DNA from: Anaerovibrio sp. JC8
GTDB taxonomy: Bacteria > Bacillota > Negativicutes > Selenomonadales > Selenomonadaceae
NCBI RefSeq assembly: GCF_002100115.1
Contig: NZ_ANBM01000002.1
Location: 1-64,000, forward strand
Reading direction: 5' to 3'
Length of the DNA: 64,000 nucleotides
In this document: positions 1 through 7,470 of the stretch, piece after piece
Position numbering within the stretch: the stretch's first letter is position 1
How the letters are laid out: each line of letters opens with the position of its first letter
The notes under the pieces: model-generated
Databases searched by the model: none
The model's input: only the letters and a program-made list of their open reading frames with translations
Told to the model about the DNA's origin: nothing
Translations under genes and position numbers: made by a program

Positions 1-126
1 CTACTTTATGAAAAGTAGTACCATCATCTGGCTTGAATCATGTGTGCATGATTCCTCATTGCATTGTTTAGTTTTCAAAGAACACCCGCTTTCTCAGAAG
101 CCTCAACTTCGTGAGTCAGCTTGTTT
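1..126 (-). promoter_or_regulatory. rRNA operon leader with boxA-like antitermination signal
   Basis: On the minus strand this follows the promoter at 127-155. It contains TGTTCTTTGAAAACT (complement of 70-84), the boxA-like sequence that precedes 16S or 23S genes in Firmicutes and recruits Nus factors. Two hairpins follow: GAATCATG/CATGATTC around 35-54 and CTACTTT/AAAAGTAG at 1-18. No rRNA sequence itself is visible, so the rRNA genes should begin just left of the window. This is inferred from the promoter, the boxA and the neighbouring tRNA genes. Confidence 0.7.
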
Positions 127-155
127 AGTATATCTTTTAAAACCTATCTTGTCAA
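127..155 (-). promoter_or_regulatory. Strong sigma-A promoter, probably of an rRNA operon
   Basis: On the minus strand: TTGACA (150-155), a 17-base spacer, TATACT (127-132). It reads into the boxA-containing leader and off the left edge. No terminator is visible between tRNA-Tyr and this promoter, so the tRNA transcript may run through it and give tandem promoters for the rRNA operon. Confidence 0.8.
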
Positions 156-210
156 GCACTTTTTAAAACTATTTTTAAAGCTGTATTTGACTTAGTTTTT
201 AAAAGAAAAA

Positions 211-295
211 TGGTGGGCAGGGATGGATTCGAACCATCGTAGCCTACGGCGACGGATTTACAGTCCGTTCCCTTTAACCACTCGGGCACCTACCC
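211..295 (-). tRNA. tRNA-Tyr (GTA)
   Basis: Minus-strand tRNA of 85 nt with encoded CCA. The anticodon loop contains ACTGTAAAT (anticodon GTA), and the extra length is the long variable arm expected of class II tRNA-Tyr. It is last in the array Gly-Gly-CAT-Arg-Tyr read from the promoter at 765-793. Confidence 0.95.
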
Positions 296-304
296 AATAT
301 AATA

Positions 305-382
305 TGGTGACCCAGGAGGGACTCGAACCCCCGACCCCTTGATTCGTAGTCAAGTACTCTAATCCAGCTGAGCTACTGAGTC
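305..382 (-). tRNA. tRNA-Arg (ACG), copy 1
   Basis: Minus-strand cloverleaf with encoded CCA. The acceptor stem GACTCAG pairs with CTGGGTC, and the loop CTACGAA gives anticodon ACG, read as ICG after deamination. An identical gene lies at 29032-29109. Confidence 0.95.
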
Positions 383-414
383 ATGTTAAAGGTTATGCTG
401 CTTGATCAGTGAAA

Positions 415-491
415 TGGTGGGCCCACCAGGACTTGAACCTGGGACCGACCGGTTATGAGCCGGTTGCTCTAACCAACTGAGCTATAGGCCC
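415..491 (-). tRNA. tRNA with CAT anticodon (Ile2 or elongator Met)
   Basis: A 77-nt minus-strand tRNA with encoded CCA, a perfect GGGCC/GGCCC acceptor and anticodon loop CTCATAA. It lacks initiator features. CAT can be elongator Met or tRNA-Ile2, whose C34 is changed to lysidine. The CTCATAA loop resembles Ile2 of Firmicutes, but sequence alone does not settle it. Confidence 0.85.
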
Positions 492-548
492 TTTATTTAC
501 TGATAGAAAATCTCGCACTGTTAACCAATGCGAGAATCGCAAACTTTA

Positions 549-624
549 TGGAGCGGAAAACGAGACTCGAACTCGCGACCCCCACCTTGGCAAGGTGATG
601 CTCTACCAACTGAGCTATTTCCGC
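549..624 (-). tRNA. tRNA-Gly (GCC), copy 1
   Basis: A 76-nt minus-strand tRNA with CCA. The anticodon stem-loop contains CTTGCCAAG (anticodon GCC). It is identical to the adjacent copy at 631-706, with a six-base gap, and so is a recent tandem duplication or homogenised pair. Confidence 0.95.
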
Positions 625-630
625 ATGATA

Positions 631-706
631 TGGAGCGGAAAACGAGACTCGAACTCGCGACCCCCACCTTGGCAAGGTGATGCTCTACCAACTGAGCTAT
701 TTCCGC
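631..706 (-). tRNA. tRNA-Gly (GCC), copy 2
   Basis: Identical to 549-624 and first in the five-tRNA array after the promoter at 765-793. Anticodon GCC, encoded CCA. Confidence 0.95.
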
Positions 707-764
707 ATTTTATGTAGTTATCATCAGCTTTCCCGCACCAGCGTTTCGCTGACTGACAAAACAT

Positions 765-793
765 ATTCTACTGTTTTCGGCTTTTCTTGTCAA
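765..793 (-). promoter_or_regulatory. Promoter of the Gly-Gly-CAT-Arg-Tyr tRNA array
   Basis: On the minus strand: TTGACA (788-793), 17-base spacer, TAGAAT (765-770). It lies about 60 bases upstream of the first tRNA-Gly. Confidence 0.8.
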
Positions 794-833
794 CACTTTT
801 TTCAAAAAAGTTTATTTTTCATCCTTTAGCTTG

Positions 834-866
834 AAAAATAAAGGCCCCCGCATGGACGGGAGCCCT
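834..866 (-). terminator. Rho-independent terminator after tRNA-Thr
   Basis: On the minus strand GGGCTCCCG pairs with CGGGGGCC around a TCCATG loop, followed by TTTATTTTT. It separates tRNA-Thr from the downstream array, which has its own promoter. Confidence 0.8.
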
Positions 867-875
867 GAAACTCAA

Positions 876-951
876 TGGTGCTGACAGCCAGGATCGAACT
901 GGCGACCTTCGGGTTACGAATCCGATGCACTACCAACTGTGCTATGTCAGC
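876..951 (-). tRNA. tRNA-Thr (CGT)
   Basis: A 76-nt minus-strand tRNA with encoded CCA. The loop TTCGTAA gives anticodon CGT, reading ACG. It is its own transcription unit, with a promoter at 963-991 and a terminator at 834-866. Confidence 0.95.
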
Positions 952-962
952 GACACTAATAC

Positions 963-991
963 ATTATAGAGCATGACCAATAGCTTTTCAA
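963..991 (-). promoter_or_regulatory. Promoter of tRNA-Thr
   Basis: On the minus strand: TTGAAA (986-991), 17-base spacer, TATAAT (963-968), 12 bases before the tRNA. It sits directly after the stop codon of the 490-residue gene. Confidence 0.8.
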
Positions 992-998
992 TCCTTTA

Positions 999-2471
999 TC
1001 AGAATTTTTCCAGCCGTTTTTTGGTCTGCTCATTTACTTCACTGTCCTTCAGCTTCAACAGGGTTGATTCCATGGCACTGGTCAGCTGAAAGTCTGACTT
1101 TCTCCACTTATCAACAGTATTTAAGGCAATATTCCTTGTGCCTATAACTGGAGAATAGAGTCCTGCACAAATAAGCTTCTCACCCTTGCCCGGAACAGCC
1201 TGAAGCCCCTGAATAACATAAGACAATATACCATAATCGGCAAACTTCTCATCATTGCCCATTTCATTTTCCGGGCCGGAAGCCATATCCTCCAATGGCA
1301 GTTCATCCTCAAAGAGCTCAATGATTTCATCCACGTACTGTTTTTCCGGAAGCAGCAGGTCAATCATATCATACTTGGTCTGCCAATCATGACGCAGGGT
1401 ATCCATAGCCCGATCAGCATAGTCAAGTCCCAATGCCTTGCCAAGATAGAAGCCTTCACCTGCATCCATGGACGCTTCTACACAATCAATACACTCCTTG
1501 GAATCGAGAATTACAGCGGCACTATTCAGCAAACTGCCCTTTTCTGCCAGCTCGCTTTTCTCCAAAAAGTCCCGAATATCAAAAATATTACTGTAATCCT
1601 CCAGCTCCTCTGCGTATTTGTCCGCCAAATTGAAATACGCAGTAAGCAACTCGTTGGTTTTCTTGTATTTACTGAGTCCCGGAATCGGATTATCCTCCAA
1701 AGAGGCACCAATAAGCTGACCCGCCAATACAAAATCCTCTTTGGTTGCATCATCAGCAGACAGCTTTTCCAAAAGCCCGCCCCGCTTAATGGCTACAATG
1801 GCAGAATATTCCGGCATAATCTCATTCTTCCAGCCTTCCTCCAACAGCCACTGGGCCATCTCATCATTTTCAGGCTTCAGCATGCTCACGGCATGAATCC
1901 TGCCCCAGCCCTTAAGACGCTTGGCAACAGAATAAATCAGGGCATTGCCATCCTCAAAGGTACTCAAAAGGAACAGACAGAATAATGTCAGCTCCTCAGA
2001 TGCAGCCAATACCAGCAGAATATCCCGCAGTTCCTGGCTTTCCTCACGGTCAAGAAGCTCCAGAATAGTAATGGCAAATTTTACGGATTCCACATCCTCA
2101 CTCTGCACCAGCAGGGTCATGCAAAAACGGCCCAGTGCCTCCGGAGAAAGCTTCTCCGGATGTTCAAATACCCAATCCTGAAGAGCATCCATAACAGGCA
2201 GCATAACGCCTCCTGCCTGGAAATGAGTCAGCAGTGCGTTAACAGAATCCTTAAAACGCTCCTGGGAAGCCATTTCCAGCACCAGTGTCAAGGCACTGAT
2301 ATCCGGATTCTTGGTAGGTCCCATATGATAGCGGACAGTGCCATCAATAGCACCATCAGCAAAACGAAGCCCCTGCTCCGGCAACTGACGGAGCACAAAA
2401 TCATCAGGCAGGGTGCCATCCGGCAGCAATGCCTCTTTTATTCTATTATAAATTGATAAATTCTCTGACAT
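999..2471 (-). CDS. Uncharacterised alpha-helical protein, 490 aa
   Basis: I do not recognise this family. The protein has no signal peptide or membrane segment. It is acidic and Leu/Glu-rich, and looks helical throughout, with short recurring Leu/Ala helix pairs that would suit a HEAT- or TPR-like solenoid; this is an impression, not a domain match. The N-terminal part (residues 1-70) contains more aromatic and turn residues than the rest. The ATG at 2471 follows a GGGG ribosome site. The stop is 48 bases before tRNA-Thr, so the 3' end abuts the tRNA promoter. The amino acid permease lies 35 bp upstream on the same strand, so the two are probably co-transcribed. The length and codon pattern look like a normal resident gene. 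Confidence 0.8.
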   Translation of the reverse strand: MSENLSIYNRIKEALLPDGTLPDDFVLRQLPEQGLRFADGAIDGTVRYHMGPTKNPDISALTLVLEMASQERFKDSVNALLTHFQAGGVMLPVMDALQDWVFEHPEKLSPEALGRFCMTLLVQSEDVESVKFAITILELLDREESQELRDILLVLAASEELTLFCLFLLSTFEDGNALIYSVAKRLKGWGRIHAVSMLKPENDEMAQWLLEEGWKNEIMPEYSAIVAIKRGGLLEKLSADDATKEDFVLAGQLIGASLEDNPIPGLSKYKKTNELLTAYFNLADKYAEELEDYSNIFDIRDFLEKSELAEKGSLLNSAAVILDSKECIDCVEASMDAGEGFYLGKALGLDYADRAMDTLRHDWQTKYDMIDLLLPEKQYVDEIIELFEDELPLEDMASGPENEMGNDEKFADYGILSYVIQGLQAVPGKGEKLICAGLYSPVIGTRNIALNTVDKWRKSDFQLTSAMESTLLKLKDSEVNEQTKKRLEKF

Positions 2472-2505
2472 AGTAAAATCCCCTAAAATACCCCAAAATT
2501 ATATA

Positions 2506-3864
2506 TTATTCCACGCTGCCCTTTTTCTCCCGGCTCATCTTAAAACGGTAGCCTGCATAAAGAATACACAGCCAGATAGGAAGTGCAATAACCGCCATTC
2601 GCATATCCGGAATCTGGGTCATCATTACAATTACCCCCACCAAAAATGCCATACTAATATAGTTGGTCAGCGGATAAAGTACAGACTTGAATTTGGAATG
2701 AACACCATTTTCCTCGCAATACTTTCTGAACCGCATGTGAGTCAGGGTAATGCATACCCAATTTATAACTGCAGAAATGACCACAACCGCAAAAAGATAC
2801 ATAAATATCTGGCTTGGGAACAGATAGTTCATAACCACAATAATAAGGGTTATACAGGATGATACCAGAGTACCAATTACTGGCACGCCACGGGAGGACA
2901 GCTTCATAAACACCTTAGGTGCATCTCCCTTTTCAGCCAAGCCGTAAAGCATACGGGCATTACTGTAGATAGCGGAGTTATAAACAGATACCGCAGCTGA
3001 CAGCACAACGAAATTCAGAATATGGGCTGCCGCCGGAATACCTACATTATCAAAAATCTGTACAAACGGAGAAGACTCCATCCCCACCTGGTTCCAAGGC
3101 CACAGGCACATGAGCACAAACATGGTGCCCACATAGAATATCAGAATTCTCCAGATAACCTGGTTGATAGCCTTTGGAATGGAACGGTCAGGATCTTCTG
3201 CTTCACCGGCCGTAATACCCAAAAGCTCAATACCACCATAGGAGAACATAACCACAACGCAGGCCATAGCCAGGCCCCATACTCCATTTGGCATAAATCC
3301 GCCGTAGCTCCACAAATTGCTGATATTGTCAGGATAGCCCAAAGGATTTGTAATAATAAGATAAGCTCCCAAAAGAATCATACTGAGAATAGCCACTACC
3401 TTAATGAGGGCCATCCAAAATTCAGTCTCACCATAGGCACTTACATTAACCAGATTAATCGCCGTAATTACAATAAGACAAATAAGTGCTGACAGCCACT
3501 GAGGCACATCAGGCCACCAGTAATTTACATATATACCCACGGCAGTTATCTCTGCCATACTCACCATAATATAACAATACCAATAATTCCAGCCTGCCAA
3601 AAAGCCCGGGAATCCCCCCCAGTACTTGGTGGCATAATAACTGAAGGAACCTGCCACTGGCTCATGCACTGACATTTCCCCAAGCATACGCATGATAAAA
3701 TAAATTACTATGCCGCTTACCAGATATGCCAGCATAACTGACGGCCCGGTAAGGGCAATAGTTGAGGCCGAACCATAAAAAAGACCTGTGCCGATAGCAC
3801 TCCCCAGTGCCATCATTTGCAGGTGCCGGTTCTTCAAGCCTCGTTTAAGATTCTTGTTTTCCAA
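2506..3864 (-). CDS. Amino acid permease, AAT family of the APC superfamily
   Basis: Predicted inner-membrane proton-coupled amino acid importer of 452 aa with about 12 transmembrane segments. The N-terminal sequence LKNRHLQMMALGSAIGTGLF is the TM1 signature of the AAT family, whose unwound GxGxG-like segment binds the substrate carboxylate. HEPVAGSFSYYATKYWG and the later segment with GGIELLGITAGEAEDP are also typical. Family members carry proline, aromatic amino acids, GABA or D-Ser/Ala/Gly; substrate cannot be assigned here. The start is TTG at 3864 behind AGGAG. Its upstream region holds the DnaA-box cluster and repeat element at 3910-4138, including a minus-strand TATAAT at 4047-4052 that could drive it. 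Confidence 0.9.
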   Translation of the reverse strand: MENKNLKRGLKNRHLQMMALGSAIGTGLFYGSASTIALTGPSVMLAYLVSGIVIYFIMRMLGEMSVHEPVAGSFSYYATKYWGGFPGFLAGWNYWYCYIMVSMAEITAVGIYVNYWWPDVPQWLSALICLIVITAINLVNVSAYGETEFWMALIKVVAILSMILLGAYLIITNPLGYPDNISNLWSYGGFMPNGVWGLAMACVVVMFSYGGIELLGITAGEAEDPDRSIPKAINQVIWRILIFYVGTMFVLMCLWPWNQVGMESSPFVQIFDNVGIPAAAHILNFVVLSAAVSVYNSAIYSNARMLYGLAEKGDAPKVFMKLSSRGVPVIGTLVSSCITLIIVVMNYLFPSQIFMYLFAVVVISAVINWVCITLTHMRFRKYCEENGVHSKFKSVLYPLTNYISMAFLVGVIVMMTQIPDMRMAVIALPIWLCILYAGYRFKMSREKKGSVE

Positions 3865-3909
3865 TTAACCCAACTCCTAAAATTGAACATTATCTCACAG
3901 CCAATTTCT

Positions 3910-4023
3910 TGTGGATATTGTTAATAAGTTATGCACAGAATACCCCTTTTTGTGAATAACTTAGTGGATAACCCGAAAAATCAGCCATGTTTTTGCCAAC
4001 TTTTCCCCAATTTCTGTGGATAA
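3910..4023. promoter_or_regulatory. Cluster of DnaA boxes
   Basis: Using TTATNCACA/TGTGNATAA as the box, there are three exact matches: 3929-3937 (TTATGCACA), 3951-3959 (TGTGAATAA) and 4015-4023 (TGTGGATAA). Two more are one mismatch away: 3910-3918 and 3963-3971. A further near match, TTGTTCACA at 4059-4067, lies inside the repeat element. The cluster fills most of the 351-bp gap between the permease and the 125-aa gene. Neighbouring genes do not switch strand overall, so a bidirectional origin is unlikely; a DnaA-titrating or DnaA-regulated site is more plausible. Confidence 0.65.
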
Positions 4024-4045
4024 GTGTGTGGCAAATGACAAATAG

Positions 4046-4138
4046 TATTATAACGCAATTGTTCACATTTTTCCATTTTTTGAAATGGAAAAATATTCCT
4101 CTTAGCGTTTCAACGAGGCAACAGCCGAGTTATAACAT
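4046..4138. repeat. Two-copy structured element, copy 1
   Basis: Shares a framework with 61530-61609: TATTATAACGCA, TTGTTCA, a hairpin, GCGTTTCAACG, then TATAACAT. The hairpin here is a perfect 12-bp stem (4067-4078 with 4083-4094, ATTTTTCCATTT/AAATGGAAAAAT). The stem sequence differs from the other copy while pairing is kept. Read on the minus strand it includes TATAAT at 4047-4052, facing the permease. Confidence 0.6.
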
Positions 4139-4215
4139 ATTTTCAGTTTAGAAATAAATAACCTCTTGATGTATACATCCGCTTATGCTTTAATTACCTT
4201 CAGAGGTGACATTTT

Positions 4216-4593
4216 ATGGAAGAAAATAACAATCAGCAGCTTATAGATATGGCCCACGGTATGCAGGAAGACATCAAGATGAAGATGCTGGAAATGGTCC
4301 AGCAGGCTGCCAGTCCTTATGATATTCTCTATGAGATAGCTAATTATCTGGAAGCCGTTTCTGCAGAAAGAGGCTACGCCCAGCACATTATTGACAACAT
4401 CCACACCATTTATGGCATCGCCCTGAAGGATAAGAAGCCTCTGGAGGATGAGATAAAGGATCTGAAGGACCGGGCTGCACGAATTCAGGAATCCCTTGAC
4501 AGCGGCAAATTCTCCGAAGAAGAAAATGCCAGAATGGATTTTGCCATTAAGGCCCACCAACGAAAAATCAATCAGCTGAAAGACATGCTGTAA
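4216..4593 (+). CDS. Uncharacterised small coiled-coil protein, 125 aa
   Basis: One of only four plus-strand genes in the window. It begins at an ATG preceded by GAGGTGAC. The protein is soluble, charged and almost entirely helical, with heptad-like spacing in residues 70-125 (KKPLEDEIKDLKDRAARIQ and onward), so a coiled coil is likely. No signal peptide, cysteines or catalytic motif is visible, and I do not recognise the family. It ends at a strong hairpin terminator shared with the convergent GGDEF/EAL gene. The upstream gap carries the repeat element and DnaA boxes. Confidence 0.8.
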   Translation: MEENNNQQLIDMAHGMQEDIKMKMLEMVQQAASPYDILYEIANYLEAVSAERGYAQHIIDNIHTIYGIALKDKKPLEDEIKDLKDRAARIQESLDSGKFSEEENARMDFAIKAHQRKINQLKDML

Positions 4594-4596
4594 CCA

Positions 4597-4638
4597 AAAA
4601 ACTGTAGCAAGCATCAAGCCTGCTACAGTTTTTGTTTT
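4597..4638. terminator. Bidirectional terminator
   Basis: ACTGTAGCA pairs with TGCTACAGT, flanked by A-runs on the left and T-runs on the right. It serves the 125-aa gene on the plus strand and the GGDEF/EAL gene on the minus strand. Confidence 0.85.
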
Positions 4639-4640
4639 TA

Positions 4641-6332
4641 TTATATAAGCTTTTCAAATTCTTCTACGGAAAGTGGCTGAGAGAAATAATATCCCTGCAC
4701 CCAATTACAGCCAATGGATTTTAAGAATTCTGCCTGCTCCTCAGTCTCAACCCCCTCGGCAATAGTGTGGAGATTAAGGCTGCCCGCCATCTGAACCATG
4801 GCACTGAGAATATTGCCTCCTCTGCCGGTCTGGTCGGTGCTCCGCAAAAATTCCATATCCAGCTTTAATATATCTATATGAATATCCTTCAGCATGTTCA
4901 GAGATGAATAGCCGCTGCCGAAATCATCCATAAGAATCAGAAATCCTTCATTCTGGAGGGATTCCGTAACCTGCATAATCATCCTCGGGTCATCTGTATA
5001 GGCCGATTCGGTAATTTCCAGCTCCAGCAGATGCTTAGGAATGTTATATTTCCCCGTAAGCCCCACCAATACATTGATCAGCTCCGGATCATACAGGTCT
5101 ATTCTTGATACATTTACAGAAACCGGCTTAACTTCCTTCCCCAAATCCATCCATCTCCGGAGATTCCTGCAGGTTTCCTCCCAAATGTAACGGTCCACAG
5201 AATAAACGGAGCCATTCTTTTCCAAAACCGGTATAAACACCGAAGGCATCACACTGGTACCATCTGACTTAATCCAGCGTACAAGAGCCTCAGCTCCTAT
5301 GATGTCCTTGGTAACCAAATCATATTTTGGTTGAAGAAACAGCTTGAATTCCCTGTGCTCCAATGCGGCATCAAACTCATTGACTATTTTTTGCTCCAAA
5401 AGCATCTGGTCCCGCATCTTGTTGTCATATAAGCAATAAGGCATCACATGATTGCCCTTTGCCTGATTCAGGGCCATATTAGCCCTCTCAATCATTGTGC
5501 TGACAGGTATGCTCTTATCATCAACATGATATATCCCGAAGGTCAGTACCGTGCGATGGGATATCTCAAAGCTATTGGCCACTATCTGCATGGTATAAAT
5601 CAGCTTTTCTGCATCGCCCTCACCAGATTCAAAGCAAACCACAAAGTTATCGGCATAAAGTCTGGCCGAAAGACACAGCTCCAGGTCAATACTCTTAAGA
5701 AAGCCCGCTATATAGTTCAGCAGCTTATCTCCCTGATGCTCGCCAAATACCTCATTAATGACCTTAAACCTCTCAATGTTGATGCGCAGGATATCAAAGG
5801 ATTTCTCCGGATAGTCCGTCATCATATCCGACGCCCGGGCACAAAAAGCCTCACGATTAAGAAGGCCGGTAGCACTGTCATAGGACGCCAAAAATTCCAA
5901 ATCGTCCATGGCAGTCTCTGTCAAAACCTTGTAGGTTTTTTCCCGGTCATAGTCCAGAGCCATATTAATGCCGTTAATCATGAAGCCATCCGGTACCATG
6001 CGGTACATGGTGTTGATATTTAAAAGCAGCAGCTTTCTTTGCTGCAGGCTGGTCATGATTACATGGGATTCAATGGAAAGCTGCCCCTCCCGGATAAACT
6101 GCCGGCTGCGGATCTTGCTGATGTTGCACGGAGCAAACCGCTCATATTCTCCCTGCAGGAACCTCTTAACTTCCCAGCTGCCGCGGAAATAATAATGATC
6201 CGACGGGCTGAAGCCCACTACATTATCATCCAGCACATCGGCTATGGCATCCACTACTCCCTCGGTAAACAGACGCTTTATTAATTTTTCAGTTGCTCTT
6301 TGAAGATTATCTATTCCTACTCTTAAAGCCAT
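4641..6332 (-). CDS. GGDEF-EAL protein with degenerate GGDEF and intact EAL
   Basis: Cytoplasmic 563-aa signalling protein, predicted cyclic-di-GMP phosphodiesterase. Residues 1-130 look like an NTF2/SnoaL-type alpha-beta sensor domain. Residues 145-305 form a GGDEF domain whose active-site loop reads YADNF (226-230) instead of GGDEF, so cyclase activity should be absent. The EAL domain from about 320 keeps its key residues: EAL at 348-350, NVSR, ELEITES, DDFGSGYSSL, KLD, AEGVE and QGYYFSQP. There is no membrane segment. The degenerate GGDEF may bind GTP as an allosteric input, as known for some family members; that is inference. The ATG at 6332 follows GGGG. It is a single-gene unit ending at the shared terminator. 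Confidence 0.92.
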   Translation of the reverse strand: MALRVGIDNLQRATEKLIKRLFTEGVVDAIADVLDDNVVGFSPSDHYYFRGSWEVKRFLQGEYERFAPCNISKIRSRQFIREGQLSIESHVIMTSLQQRKLLLLNINTMYRMVPDGFMINGINMALDYDREKTYKVLTETAMDDLEFLASYDSATGLLNREAFCARASDMMTDYPEKSFDILRINIERFKVINEVFGEHQGDKLLNYIAGFLKSIDLELCLSARLYADNFVVCFESGEGDAEKLIYTMQIVANSFEISHRTVLTFGIYHVDDKSIPVSTMIERANMALNQAKGNHVMPYCLYDNKMRDQMLLEQKIVNEFDAALEHREFKLFLQPKYDLVTKDIIGAEALVRWIKSDGTSVMPSVFIPVLEKNGSVYSVDRYIWEETCRNLRRWMDLGKEVKPVSVNVSRIDLYDPELINVLVGLTGKYNIPKHLLELEITESAYTDDPRMIMQVTESLQNEGFLILMDDFGSGYSSLNMLKDIHIDILKLDMEFLRSTDQTGRGGNILSAMVQMAGSLNLHTIAEGVETEEQAEFLKSIGCNWVQGYYFSQPLSVEEFEKLI

Positions 6333-6423
6333 AACAAAGCCCCATTTATCGTAACGTTTATTAACTATTGATAACTATTATTGTAAAACAAATACTACTT
6401 TTTAGCAATATTTCATTTTACCT

Positions 6424-6481
6424 GCAAAAATAGAAAGCGGGGAATAGTAAAGGCCGTTGTTACCCTTACTAATCCCCGCTT
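6424..6481 (-). terminator. Terminator after the 3D-domain gene
   Basis: On the minus strand AAGCGGGGATTAGTAAGG pairs imperfectly with CCTTTACTATTCCCCGCTT, then TTTCTATTTTT. Confidence 0.8.
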
Positions 6482-6515
6482 CCTATTGCTTCCCTTCAGG
6501 AAACAATCTCCGGTT

Positions 6516-7283
6516 TTAGTTTAATATGTACACCTCTACAGTACCACGGCCAAAGTTAATGGCCTCACGATAAGTATTCATGCACAAGTCTATTCTATTG
6601 CCTCGGATAGCTCCACCGGTATCTGCGGCAATTGCCATTCCATATCCCGGAATGAACACGCGGCTTCCCAGCGGTATCACATCTGGATCAACAGCGATTA
6701 CTCCATGCTGTGCAACCATGCCGGTAGCAGTTATACCGCTGCCGCCACCATCACTTGGAATATATGCTGTGGCCTCCATTGTTAAATGACTCTTGTAAGT
6801 CATGGACCCCTGTGGGGTATTTACTACATTTACCGGAACAACTGGTACATCAGTAACCTTTATGTGCATACCAGCTACAACGTCTGTTTCTCCGGCCTTA
6901 TCAATCTTATATCTGTTACCTACATAACCAAGCTCTATCATGATGTCGTCTACAGTAGCATTGGCAGTAAGCAGCTCTTTCTGCTCGCCCTTGTACTCAA
7001 CAACAACTGGTACAGCTCTTCTGATGTTGATGACCTCATTGCCATTTTCATCAGCAGTTATCTTATACACATCCTTCTCATTTCTGATGACACCAGCCTG
7101 AGAAAGGATATTATCCACAACGTGATATGGAGTGCTTAGCTCAATGTGCTGACCATCAACGGAAATTGTCACATGTCTTTGGGACACAAAACCTGTTACC
7201 ATGGTCATCACAGTAAGCAGTCCAATGAATATCAGGAACCGGAAATCCCGGATACATCGGACATGGGACTTGTCAAAATTCAT
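6516..7283 (-). CDS. yabE: YabE-like cell-wall protein with DUF348 and 3D domains
   Basis: Predicted exported peptidoglycan-cleaving protein, 255 aa, related to YabE/Rpf-type lytic enzymes. It has an N-terminal membrane anchor or signal at residues 14-32, two DUF348 (ubiquitin-like) repeats at about 36-80 and 90-145, and a C-terminal 3D domain at about 165-255. The 3D signature Asp residues are visible in DPDVIPLGSRVFIPGYG, AADTGGAIRGNRID and the C-terminal strand. It lacks the G5 domain of longer homologues. Its position downstream of metG and tatD matches metS-yabD-yabE in Bacillus. It has its own promoter (7318-7346) and a GGGAGG ribosome site. Confidence 0.9.
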   Translation of the reverse strand: MNFDKSHVRCIRDFRFLIFIGLLTVMTMVTGFVSQRHVTISVDGQHIELSTPYHVVDNILSQAGVIRNEKDVYKITADENGNEVINIRRAVPVVVEYKGEQKELLTANATVDDIMIELGYVGNRYKIDKAGETDVVAGMHIKVTDVPVVPVNVVNTPQGSMTYKSHLTMEATAYIPSDGGGSGITATGMVAQHGVIAVDPDVIPLGSRVFIPGYGMAIAADTGGAIRGNRIDLCMNTYREAINFGRGTVEVYILN

Positions 7284-7317
7284 TCAATTCCTCCCTTGTT
7301 CTGAAAACATGTTTGTT

Positions 7318-7346
7318 AGTATATCAGCAAAAAATTGCTTTGTCAA
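7318..7346 (-). promoter_or_regulatory. Promoter of the yabE-like gene
   Basis: On the minus strand: TTGACA (7341-7346), 17-base spacer, TATACT (7318-7323), 35 bases from the start codon. Confidence 0.8.
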
Positions 7347-7409
7347 ATTTTAGAAATTCTCAATCACCACTTTGGGGGTAATATTATACTCCAAACATGA
7401 AAATAATAT

Positions 7410-7439
7410 GAAAAAACGGCTGCAAAATAGCAGCCGTCT
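7410..7439 (-). terminator. Terminator after tatD
   Basis: ACGGCTG (7416-7422) pairs with CAGCCGT (7431-7437), followed on the minus strand by TTTTTT. Confidence 0.85.
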
Positions 7440-7470
7440 CCCACATTGGTATATTTTTGCCCTTGATGGC

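Noticed and set aside
493-675. 60-residue minus-strand open frame
   Set aside because: It spans the two tRNA-Gly genes; the frame is an accident of the repeated tRNA sequence.
549-706. Short tandem repeats as a CRISPR array
   Set aside because: The repeat units are tRNA-Gly genes, only two copies with a six-base spacer.
3910-4138. Chromosomal replication origin
   Set aside because: DnaA boxes and AT-rich sequence are present, but there is no dnaA, dnaN or rpmH nearby and gene direction does not flip across the site. Kept as a DnaA-box cluster.
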